Source: Fimbriimonadaceae bacterium (GTDB lineage: Bacteria; Armatimonadota; Fimbriimonadia; Fimbriimonadales; Fimbriimonadaceae). From it: a stretch of 17,905 bases of DNA. The DNA lies in the NCBI GenBank assembly GCA_019694835.1, contig JAIBBE010000184.1, positions 1-17,905 of the forward strand, given 5' to 3'. The notes beneath the pieces were generated by a model. The model was not told the DNA's origin and searched no databases. It saw only the letters and a list, made by a program, of their open reading frames with translations. Below, piece after piece: positions 1 through 6,402 of the stretch (position 1 is the first letter of the stretch; the number at the start of each line of letters is the position of its first letter). The translations under genes and the position numbers were made by a program.

Positions 1-1
1 C

Positions 2-172
2 GAGGTGCGCCGTGCCACGCGCGGGCTGGGCGTCAACCTGCTGGTCGTCGAGCCCACTGGCAAGTCGATCGCGTGGATCAGGCAACTGGCTCAGACGTTT
101 CGGCAAGCCGGTGCGCCCGCGGCCCCGGCGGAATCGCTGGAGGAGTCGATCCGATGCGTATCGCCGAGGTGA
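2..172 (+). CDS. C-terminal fragment of an unidentified BMC-operon protein (5' end outside window)
   Basis: An open frame enters from the left edge and stops with TGA at 170-172, giving 56 residues. It contains the stretch RATRGLGVNLLVVEPTGKSI and then an Ala/Pro-rich tail. The frame overlaps the start of the next gene by 19 bases, which suggests translational coupling in the same operon. The hydrophobic 'VNLLVVEP' strand followed by a helix could be the end of a Rossmann-like enzyme. PVM-type microcompartment loci can include a sugar-phosphate isomerase of the RpiB/LacA type, and that is one possibility, but too little is visible to name the protein. The coding call rests on frame continuity, GC-rich third positions and the coupled overlap. 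Confidence 0.6.
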   Translation, partial: EVRRATRGLGVNLLVVEPTGKSIAWIRQLAQTFRQAGAPAAPAESLEESIRCVSPR

Positions 173-432
173 TCGGAAGGGTCACGCTGTCACGCTTTGA
201 TCCGAGCTTGCGAGGCAGCCGCTTCGTCCTCGCTCGGCCCATGCCGCTGGCCGCACTCGTCGAGGGATCTCCGGCACGCGGTGAGGAGCTGGTCGTCTAC
301 GACAACCTGGGCGCAGGGCATGGCGCATTGATCGGCGTGAGCGAGGGCCGCGAGGCCGCCAACCCGTTCGGCAAGAAGCCTCCTCCCATCGACGCCTACT
401 GTGCGTGCCTGATCGACAGGCTTTCGTTCTGA
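154..432 (+). CDS. EutN/CcmL-family microcompartment shell protein (BMC-P pentamer)
   Basis: This 92-residue protein matches the EutN/CcmL (BMC-P) family in length and pattern. It opens with MRIAEVIGRVTLSRFDPSLRG, the usual first strand and loop. It then has the 'LVVYDNLGAGHGALIGVSEG' core, in which the Gly-Ala-Gly turn is typical, and it ends 'PIDAYCACLIDRLSF', corresponding to the family's 'PVDAAIVGIVD' end. Family members form pentamers that cap the vertices of polyhedral microcompartments. The start at 154 is chosen because the homologous N-terminus begins there; an earlier in-frame ATG at 73 would add residues foreign to the family. It overlaps the upstream gene by 19 bases. The carboxylation-shell and ethanolamine-shell relatives are less likely because the downstream genes are those of PVM-type sugar-phosphate compartments. 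Confidence 0.9.
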   Translation: MRIAEVIGRVTLSRFDPSLRGSRFVLARPMPLAALVEGSPARGEELVVYDNLGAGHGALIGVSEGREAANPFGKKPPPIDAYCACLIDRLSF

Positions 433-491
433 CTGAAAGGTCCAGGTATCACCCGGCTGCTTCTTACACGCGGAGCAAACGCTCGATCACG

Positions 492-512
492 GTGCAGGCG
501 AGACGCCCGCAC
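492..512. repeat. REP-like imperfect palindrome, copy 1
   Basis: Arms GTGCAGGCG and CGCCCGCAC flank an AGA loop. They pair as GTGC/GCAC and GGCG/CGCC with one A-C mismatch between them. It is part of a longer direct repeat starting at 475. Confidence 0.75.
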
Positions 513-530
513 CACAAGCAGAACACACCG

Positions 531-551
531 GTGCAGGCGAGACGCTCGCAC
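531..551. repeat. REP-like imperfect palindrome, copy 2
   Basis: Same unit as copy 1, with one base change in the right arm (CGCTCGCAC instead of CGCCCGCAC). It is followed by CACAACAAGACAATGAA, which recurs almost exactly after copy 3. Confidence 0.75.
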
Positions 552-585
552 CACAACAAGACAATGAAGCAAACGCTCGATCACA

Positions 586-606
586 GTGCAGGCGAGACGC
601 CCGCAC
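586..606. repeat. REP-like imperfect palindrome, copy 3
   Basis: Identical in the 21-base core to copy 1, and preceded by the same GCAAACGCTCGATCAC. It starts 55 bases after copy 2, and its right flank CACAACAGGACAATGAA repeats that of copy 2. Confidence 0.75.
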
Positions 607-692
607 CACAACAGGACAATGAATTTGACGGCGTGCTGAGTGGACCTGTCACGCCATGACGCATAGTCACCCCACGGTCCCCGGAAGACGTC

Positions 693-697
693 GAGGA
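693..697 (+). promoter_or_regulatory. Ribosome binding site deciding the aldolase start
   Basis: GAGGA lies 5 bases before the ATG at 703. The alternative ATG at 724 has only a weaker purine stretch in front of it, so 703 is preferred. Confidence 0.55.
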
Positions 698-702
698 ACA
701 CG

Positions 703-1659
703 ATGAGCGGCAACGGAACGGTGATGAACGAATGGAAAATGCGGGAGCTGATGTGTGAGATCGGCCGCCGCGTCTACAACAAGGGCTTCGCCGCGGCCAA
801 TGACGGCAACATCAGCTACCGGCTCGCCGAGGACCGCGTCTTGTGCACTCCGACGCGCGTCTCCAAGGGCTTCATGAAGCCCGATGATCTGTGCATCGTC
901 GATCTCGACGGCAAACAGGTCTCGGGCAAGCGCAAGCGGTCCAGCGAGATCCTCCTGCACCTGACGGTCATGAAGGCACGGGCCGACGTCCGCTCGGTCG
1001 TGCACTGCCATCCCCCTCACGCGACGGCCTTCGCCGTGGCCCGCGAGCCGATTCCCAAGTGCGTGCTCCCCGAGATCGAGGTCTTCCTCGGCGAGGTCGC
1101 CATCGCGCCTTACGAGACACCCGGCAGCCAGAAGTTCGCCGACACGGTTCTGCCCTACGTCCACGACACCGAGACGATCTTGCTGGCCAATCACGGGACC
1201 GTGACCTACGGAACCGATCTGGAAGACGCCTACTTCAAGACCGAGATCATCGACGCCTATTGCCGCATCCTGCTGCTGGCGAAGCAGCTCGGCCAGGTGA
1301 ATTACTATGACGATGCCAAGGCGGCCGAGCTGATCAGCCTCAAACCGAAGCTGGGCATCCCCGATCCGCGGCTGACGCGGGGGCTGGAGAACTGCGACCT
1401 TTGCGGCAACAGCCTGTTCCGCGAGGGTTACGACGATCAGAACCTCGAACCTCGGGTGTTCATTCACCCCAAGCTGCTTCAAAACGGCCAGCCGACGGCG
1501 ACCGGCGTCGCCTGCCCCGCGCCATCGAAGGCCCCATCATCGGCTTCCCAGGCTTCGGCCCCGCCGTCGAACGGCCATTCCGCGGGTCCGGACATCGACG
1601 CCCTGGTGAAAACAATTACCGATCAGGTCATGCAGGCCATGGCGGGAGCCTCACGCTGA
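703..1659 (+). CDS. Class II aldolase (L-fuculose/L-rhamnulose-1-phosphate aldolase type), BMC cargo
   Basis: The first ~220 residues of this 318-residue protein are a class II aldolase/adducin fold. Zinc-ligand candidates are visible as HCH at 101-103 (HCHPPHATA) and His164 (LLANHGTV). Glu82 in KRSSEILLH fits the catalytic acid, and N33-D34-G35-N36-I37-S38 fits the phosphate-binding 'GN(I/V)S' loop. Family enzymes cleave deoxy-ketose 1-phosphates to DHAP and L-lactaldehyde. A CxxC pair (ENCDLCGN) and a conserved-looking 'EPRVFIHPKL' segment follow. An Ala/Ser/Pro linker (~264-294) then leads to a terminal amphipathic helix (~295-318, containing DIDALVKTITDQVMQAM). That layout is the classic encapsulation peptide of microcompartment cargo. 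It lies 87 bases before the dehydrogenase gene, and planctomycete BMCs for fucose/rhamnose breakdown carry this enzyme. Substrate choice between fuculose and rhamnulose phosphate cannot be decided here. Confidence 0.9.
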   Translation: MSGNGTVMNEWKMRELMCEIGRRVYNKGFAAANDGNISYRLAEDRVLCTPTRVSKGFMKPDDLCIVDLDGKQVSGKRKRSSEILLHLTVMKARADVRSVVHCHPPHATAFAVAREPIPKCVLPEIEVFLGEVAIAPYETPGSQKFADTVLPYVHDTETILLANHGTVTYGTDLEDAYFKTEIIDAYCRILLLAKQLGQVNYYDDAKAAELISLKPKLGIPDPRLTRGLENCDLCGNSLFREGYDDQNLEPRVFIHPKLLQNGQPTATGVACPAPSKAPSSASQASAPPSNGHSAGPDIDALVKTITDQVMQAMAGASR

Positions 1660-1746
1660 GAGGCGCACGGTCGTCTCGGTTCAGCGTCCGACGTTCCCGG
1701 GCTTCGTACACCAATCCGATCAAGAGCGATTGAGGGAGACGGCGTT

Positions 1747-2850
1747 ATGAGAGTGAGCATCATCGGTGGAGGCGGCCTGGTCGGGTCGTGTGCGGCGTTC
1801 GCCCTTCAGTGCGGCGGAGTGGTCAGTGGGATCGACCTCATCGACCTCAACGCTGACCTGTGCAAGGGACAGGCGCTCGATCTGCTCCACGGAGCTTCGC
1901 TCGTGGCGGACCAACGCATCCGAGCCACCGGCTACGAGGCGATCCCCGAAAGCGACCTGGTGATGATCACGGCCGGGCTGAGGCGCAAGCCGGACGAGAG
2001 CCGGCTGGACCTCATCAACCGCAACGTCGTTCTGTTCCTGGACATTCTGAGCCAGGTCAAGACGGCCGGACTCAAAAAGGACGCAATCATCCTCGTCGTA
2101 TCCAACCCCGTCGACGTCTTGACCTACCTGGCCACGACCCAGCTTCAGCTTCCCGCACGGCAGGTCATCGGCCTGGGCACCGCGCTCGACACGTCACGCT
2201 TCCGCAGCCTGATCGCCGACGATCTGAAGCTTCCGGCCACCCAGGTCACGGCCCTGATCCTGGGCGAGCACGGCGACAGCATGGTGCCGATCTGGTCCGC
2301 GGCTCAGGCAGCCGGACTGCCCCTGGACAAGTTCCCCGGCTGGACGACCGCTCGCGGAGATGCCCTCTTCACCCGGACCAAGGGAAGCGGTGCCGAGGTC
2401 ATCAAGCTGAAGGGCGGAGCTGGATTCGCGGTTGGCATCTCGATCCGCGAGGTCGTGCACGCCGTCGCCCTGGACTCGAAGCGGATTCTCCCTGTCTCCT
2501 CGCTGGTCAGCGGCACCTACGGCATGAACGACGTATGTACCTCGGTGCCCACCGTGGTCGGCCGCAGCGGCGTCGAGGCCCAGCTTGAGATCGAGTTGTG
2601 GCCGAAGGAAGTCTCGGCCCTCCAGCACTCCGCTCAGGTGCTTCGCGAAACGATCGACCAGGTGCTCAAGAGCAACCCGAAGGCCGCCGGCAAGCCGGTC
2701 GCCTCGGCGGGTGCCCCGGCTGAAAGGGCGACCAGCTCTCCGCGTCCCGTCCGCGTGACCATGGGAGCCGGCGGCGGTGGGAACAGTTTCGGCGGAAGCT
2801 CGCGAGTCACGGTCTCAGGACTGGGCAACGGCCACGGCAAGGGGCGCTAA
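1747..2850 (+). CDS. Lactate/malate dehydrogenase-family NAD-dependent oxidoreductase with Gly-rich C-terminal extension
   Basis: This is a 367-residue 2-hydroxyacid dehydrogenase. The Rossmann loop is GGGGLVGS (7-14), and Asp33 ends strand 2, which favours NAD. The active-site loop is TAGLRRKPDESRLDL (75-89), followed by NPVD (120-123), LDTSRF (147-152) and the catalytic GEHGDSMVP with His175; Asp148 and Arg151 complete the site. At the position that separates lactate (Gln) from malate (Arg) enzymes, Arg80 is present, so a malate-like or other dicarboxylate/2-oxoacid substrate is possible. The catalytic domain ends near residue 312; the next ~55 residues are Pro/Ala- then Gly/Ser-rich, absent from ordinary family members. 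GAGGGAG at 1732-1738 lies 8 bases before the ATG. In the PVM compartment it probably helps NADH recycling or lactate handling, which is inferred from context. Confidence 0.88.
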   Translation: MRVSIIGGGGLVGSCAAFALQCGGVVSGIDLIDLNADLCKGQALDLLHGASLVADQRIRATGYEAIPESDLVMITAGLRRKPDESRLDLINRNVVLFLDILSQVKTAGLKKDAIILVVSNPVDVLTYLATTQLQLPARQVIGLGTALDTSRFRSLIADDLKLPATQVTALILGEHGDSMVPIWSAAQAAGLPLDKFPGWTTARGDALFTRTKGSGAEVIKLKGGAGFAVGISIREVVHAVALDSKRILPVSSLVSGTYGMNDVCTSVPTVVGRSGVEAQLEIELWPKEVSALQHSAQVLRETIDQVLKSNPKAAGKPVASAGAPAERATSSPRPVRVTMGAGGGGNSFGGSSRVTVSGLGNGHGKGR

Positions 2851-2851
2851 G

Positions 2852-4180
2852 ATGATCAAGTCGCTCGACCGCAAACTGGCGGCCATCCACGCCGATCCCA
2901 ACTGCCGTGAGTTCATCCTGGCCGACGCCAAGGATGCCGACATGGCTCTCGGCCTCGGCGCACCAGGCCAATCGCCCGAGATGCACGCGGGCGAGGTCCG
3001 CTTCAAGACCCTCGAGGAATACCGCGAGCAGATGCGGCTCATCACCCGCCAGGGTCTTGTAGACATCATGCTCATGTCGGCCAGTTCCAACTATGCGCTA
3101 ACCTTTGGCGAAAGACTGTTCGACCATTCTCACGTCACGCCCGCCGTGCGTGCCAACGACACCAGCGACATCCACCTGGCGCGCGGATCCGGCTACACGT
3201 CAGAGGCTTCGCGTCCCTTCCGCACGGCGAATATCGATCACATTCAGTGCGGCCACCTGGATTGCACGCCCGAGGAACGCACCCAGGGGGCGAACCTCGG
3301 TCTCTACAGCGTCACGTTCAACAACCAGCTTGAACGCGACCTGGAGACGCTCGATCGCTTCAATCGCTTCCGTGAGGAAGCCGAGCGGAAGGGCTTTCAG
3401 TACTTCCTCGAAGTCTTCGACCCCAACGTGACGACTGGTCTCTCGCCTGAGATCCTGCCGCACTACCTCAACGACATGATCACTCGGATGCTGGCAGGCG
3501 TCGCGCCGGCCGGCCGTCCTCGCTTCCTCAAGATCGTGTACCACGGCCCGAAGGCCATGGAAGAGCTCGTACGTTTCGATCCGCATCTGGTCGTGGGAAT
3601 CCTCGGCGGATCGTCGGGCACAACCCGCGATGCCTTCCAGCTTCTGGCGGACGCCCAGAAGTACGGAGCCAAGGTGGCTCTCTTCGGGCGCAAGATCAAC
3701 AACTCGGAAAATCAACTTGCGTTCGTCCAGTTCCTGAGGCTGATCGTCGAGGGGCAAATCGGCCCCGTCGATGCCGTGAAGGCCTATCACGCGGTCCTCG
3801 GCAAGCTAGGAATCAGGCCCCACCGCTCGCTCGAAGACGACCTGAAGGTGACCGAGCAATCGATGAGCTACGCCGGTGGATCATCAGTCACCGTGCCACC
3901 CCGAGCCGCTGCCCCGCCTCAGTCCGTTCCGGTTGTCCCCGCCTCAGCCCCCACCACCAACGGCAAGGCACACTGCGCCTGCCAGGGAGCCTCCGAATCC
4001 AGCCACGGTGAGTGTGGATGCAAAGGGCATCTGGTCACCGAATCCGCGAACGTGGTCTCGTCTCGGAACGGCAGGGGCTCGAACGGCTCGGCCTGGTCGA
4101 ACGGCCGTCCCGACTTCAGCAATATGAGTCCGGCCGACCGGTTGGCCTATCATCGCGAGCGGCTGGGCCTCGGACGTTAA
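2852..4180 (+). CDS. Conserved BMC-associated protein, class I aldolase/TIM-barrel-like, with Cys-rich linker and C-terminal targeting helix
   Basis: The 442-residue product has no secure assignment. The first ~340 residues look like a soluble alpha/beta barrel, with repeated hydrophobic strands such as LVDIMLMSAS (69-78), FQYFLEVFDP (182-191), FLKIVYHGPKA (225-235), HLVVGILGGSSGTTRD (245-260) and AKVALFGRKI (273-282). Lys227, in a strand facing the barrel, and the GGSSGTTRD phosphate-like loop resemble Schiff-base aldolases of the DhnA/LacD type, but this is inference. A Pro/Ala linker leads to a Cys/His patch (HCAC at 374-377, HGECGC at 385-390), then an Asn/Gly/Ser linker, then a terminal segment (~420-442, containing SPADRLAYHRERLGLG) that should be helical. 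Start 2852 follows the dehydrogenase stop by one base. Genes of this kind recur in PVM microcompartment loci. Confidence 0.8.
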   Translation: MIKSLDRKLAAIHADPNCREFILADAKDADMALGLGAPGQSPEMHAGEVRFKTLEEYREQMRLITRQGLVDIMLMSASSNYALTFGERLFDHSHVTPAVRANDTSDIHLARGSGYTSEASRPFRTANIDHIQCGHLDCTPEERTQGANLGLYSVTFNNQLERDLETLDRFNRFREEAERKGFQYFLEVFDPNVTTGLSPEILPHYLNDMITRMLAGVAPAGRPRFLKIVYHGPKAMEELVRFDPHLVVGILGGSSGTTRDAFQLLADAQKYGAKVALFGRKINNSENQLAFVQFLRLIVEGQIGPVDAVKAYHAVLGKLGIRPHRSLEDDLKVTEQSMSYAGGSSVTVPPRAAAPPQSVPVVPASAPTTNGKAHCACQGASESSHGECGCKGHLVTESANVVSSRNGRGSNGSAWSNGRPDFSNMSPADRLAYHRERLGLGR

Positions 4181-4342
4181 CCCGTCACTGCTGAATGGAA
4201 TTCCTCGGGACGAAGGTCTCTTCATGGTCGTCGGCCCCGGGGAATCGACTTCCGCGCTTCGACCGTGTACGTTGGACCGGCCCATCCGATTGGCGGAGGG
4301 TGAGGGCCGGTCACGTCCACGGCAAGTCGGAAAGGCACGACC

Positions 4343-6322
4343 ATGAGGCAGCAGTTCTTCGGGCTCTCGATCGGAGCCCGTTTTGGGACGTTCGTTCTCT
4401 TCGCACTCGCTCTGGCGGGGGGAGCCTCGGCACAGGAGGCGGAGCAGAAGCCCGCGACCTACAAGGAGTTGCCCAGCGAGATCCCCGCGGAGTTCAAGCC
4501 GACCTTCGACGGCTTTGACCACGTCCGCCGGGAAGTCAAGATCCCGATGCGCGACGGCGTGAAGCTGCATACCGTGATCCTCGTTCCCAGGGGAGCGAAG
4601 CACGCGCCTATCCTGCTGACGCGAACTCCCTACGACGCCGACCGCCTCACCAGCCATTCCGACAGCGCCCACCTGGGACCGGTCCTCAGCGGTTATGACA
4701 ACGCCACCGATGTCATCGTTGAGGGCGGGTACGTCCGGGTCGTTCAGGATGTCCGCGGCAAACATGGCTCGGAAGGCGACTACGTGGTGAACAGGCCCCT
4801 GCGCGGACCGCTCAACCCGACGCCCGTCGACCACGCGACCGACACCTACGACACCATCGACTGGCTCGTGAAGAACGTGCCCGAGACCAACGGGAAGGTC
4901 GGGATTCTGGGCATTTCGTACGATGGTTTCCTGCCCCTGATGGCGCTCGTGGACCCGCATCCGGCGCTCAAGGTCTCGGTCCCCATGAACCCGATGGTGG
5001 ACGGCTGGATCGGCGATGACTGGTTCCACAACGGGGCCTTCCGACAGCTCAATGTCGGCTGGATCCACGATCAGGTCGCCAGCCGCAAGGGCGACTTCAA
5101 GTGGTGGACCAGTCATCACGACGTCTATGATATGTACATGCAGGCAGTTTCAGCCGGTGAGCTGGGCAAGCGCAGAGGCCTCGACCAGACCGGCTTCTGG
5201 CGAAAGCTTATTGAGCACCCTGCCTACGACACCTTCTGGCGTGAGCAGGCCATGGACCAGATCCTGGCGAAACGGCCGCTGAAGGTGCCGGTGATGCTCG
5301 TGCATAGCCTGTGGGACCAGGAAGACATCTACGGCGCACCAGCCGTTTACAGGTCGATCGAGCCGAAGGACACGGATAATGACAGGGTCTTCCTCGTCAT
5401 CGGTCCCTGGTATCACGGCCAGATGATCCAGGACGGAAGCGCGCTCGGCGCCATCAGGTTCCACGCCGACACCGCCCGGCAATTCCGAAGAGACATCCTC
5501 GCGCCGTTCCTCGCTCATTACCTGAAGGATGATGCCCCGAAGGCGGATGTCGCCCCGGTGACGGCCTTCGAAACCGGAACGAACACCTGGCGACGCATGT
5601 CCGCCTGGCCTCCGAAGACTGAGGCAGGCTCCACGATCGGACCGAAGCCGCTCTATCTTCGAACGGATCTGAAGCTCAGCTTCGACGCTCCTGCCTCCGG
5701 TGACGCGGAGTTCGCGGAGTACGTCTCCGACCCCTCCAAGCCTGTACCCTTCCGCGCTCGGCCGATCCAGCCGATGGGCTACGGCCAGGGCCAGACCTGG
5801 TCGCAATGGCTCGTCGACGATCAGCGCGAGGCGTCGGGACGGACGGACGTCCTGGCGTTCACGTCCGACGTTCTGACCGGACCGTTGAAGGTCGCCGGTG
5901 AGCCCGTCGCCAATCTTGTGGCCTCCACGAGCGGCACCGACTCGGACTGGGTCGTCAAGCTGATCGACGTCTATCCCGACGAGGTCGCAGGACAGCCCGA
6001 GATGGGGGGCTATCAACTCGCGGTCTCGATGGACATCTTCCGGGGCCGATATCGCGAGGACCTCGGGATCGCGAAACCAATCACGCCGGGCACGCCTCTG
6101 CCCTTCCGTTTCAAGCTCCCCACGGTAAATCATGTGTTCCTGCCCGGACATCGGGTCATGGTCCAGGTCCAGTCGAGCTGGTTCCCGCTTTATGACCGCA
6201 ATCCGCAGACCTTCGTTCCCAGCATCTTCTGGGCGAAGCCCAACGATTTCGTCAAGGCGACCCAGCGCGTCTTCCACACCCCCAACCGCGCTAGCCTCAT
6301 CGAACTGCCTGTCTGCCCGTGA
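4343..6322 (+). CDS. Secreted CocE/X-Pro dipeptidyl-peptidase-like hydrolase (alpha-amino-acid ester hydrolase type), copy 1
   Basis: This 659-residue protein starts with a signal peptide (hydrophobic core FVLFALALAG, likely cut after ASA at residue 30). The S15/CocE alpha/beta-hydrolase domain (~65-390) has the nucleophile motif GISYDG with Ser192, acid Asp325 in HSLWDQED and base His358 in GPWYHG. The GDDWFHNGAF motif (~224-233) is typical of alpha-amino-acid ester hydrolases and glutaryl-7-ACA acylase relatives. A PepX C-terminal jelly-roll follows (~405-655, with FETGTN, YVSDPSKPVPF and STSGTDSDW). Such enzymes act on esters or amides of amino acids and related small acids; the substrate here is unknown. 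GGAAAGG at 4329-4335 sits 7 bases before the ATG. It is 162 bases after the BMC genes and close to a paralogue, so it may be a separate transcription unit. Confidence 0.9.
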   Translation: MRQQFFGLSIGARFGTFVLFALALAGGASAQEAEQKPATYKELPSEIPAEFKPTFDGFDHVRREVKIPMRDGVKLHTVILVPRGAKHAPILLTRTPYDADRLTSHSDSAHLGPVLSGYDNATDVIVEGGYVRVVQDVRGKHGSEGDYVVNRPLRGPLNPTPVDHATDTYDTIDWLVKNVPETNGKVGILGISYDGFLPLMALVDPHPALKVSVPMNPMVDGWIGDDWFHNGAFRQLNVGWIHDQVASRKGDFKWWTSHHDVYDMYMQAVSAGELGKRRGLDQTGFWRKLIEHPAYDTFWREQAMDQILAKRPLKVPVMLVHSLWDQEDIYGAPAVYRSIEPKDTDNDRVFLVIGPWYHGQMIQDGSALGAIRFHADTARQFRRDILAPFLAHYLKDDAPKADVAPVTAFETGTNTWRRMSAWPPKTEAGSTIGPKPLYLRTDLKLSFDAPASGDAEFAEYVSDPSKPVPFRARPIQPMGYGQGQTWSQWLVDDQREASGRTDVLAFTSDVLTGPLKVAGEPVANLVASTSGTDSDWVVKLIDVYPDEVAGQPEMGGYQLAVSMDIFRGRYREDLGIAKPITPGTPLPFRFKLPTVNHVFLPGHRVMVQVQSSWFPLYDRNPQTFVPSIFWAKPNDFVKATQRVFHTPNRASLIELPVCP

Positions 6323-6387
6323 TCGATGTTCGGCCTGCTTCGTCCCGGATTACCACCAGACCGTCGCCCAGATCGAATTATCCCGTC

Positions 6388-6392
6388 GGGAG
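6388..6392 (+). promoter_or_regulatory. Ribosome binding site supporting start 6403
   Basis: GGGAG lies 10 bases before the ATG at 6403, which directly precedes a proper signal peptide. The upstream in-frame GTG at 6319 overlaps the previous stop codon but would put 28 charged, low-complexity residues in front of the signal peptide. Confidence 0.4.
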
Positions 6393-6402
6393 TTTCCAGA
6401 GC

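Larger units (their letters stand above)
433..702. other. Intergenic spacer inside the BMC operon with REP-like repeats
   Basis: This 270-base spacer separates the shell gene from the aldolase gene. It holds three REP-like palindromes (described separately) inside a longer direct-repeat structure: GCAAACGCTCGATCAC occurs at 475-490 and again at 569-584, each followed by a palindrome and ACCACAA. A related unit with ACAATGAA occurs at about 560-567 and 615-622. No protein-coding signal was seen; the short open frames here are only readings of the repeats. No clear promoter or T-run terminator is visible. Confidence 0.7.

Noticed and set aside
492..606. Possible CRISPR array in the spacer with three similar repeats
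   Set aside because: Spacing is irregular (39 and 55 bases between starts), the intervening sequence is itself repeated, and no cas gene is nearby. REP-like palindromes explain it better.
667..1482. Long minus-strand open frame (271 codons) opposite the aldolase
   Set aside because: It is antisense to a gene with clear family motifs; in GC-rich DNA such frames arise from third-position bias.
3944..5119. Minus-strand open frame of 391 codons across two genes
   Set aside because: It covers the end of one well-supported gene and the start of another on the opposite strand and shows no domain pattern.
5150..6277. Minus-strand open frame of 375 codons opposite hydrolase copy 1
   Set aside because: Shadow of a confidently identified gene; composition is Arg/Gly/Asp-rich without motifs.
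6319..6402. GTG at 6319 as the start of hydrolase copy 2
   Set aside because: It would place 28 charged, low-complexity residues before a standard signal peptide; ATG 6403 fits the secretion signal.
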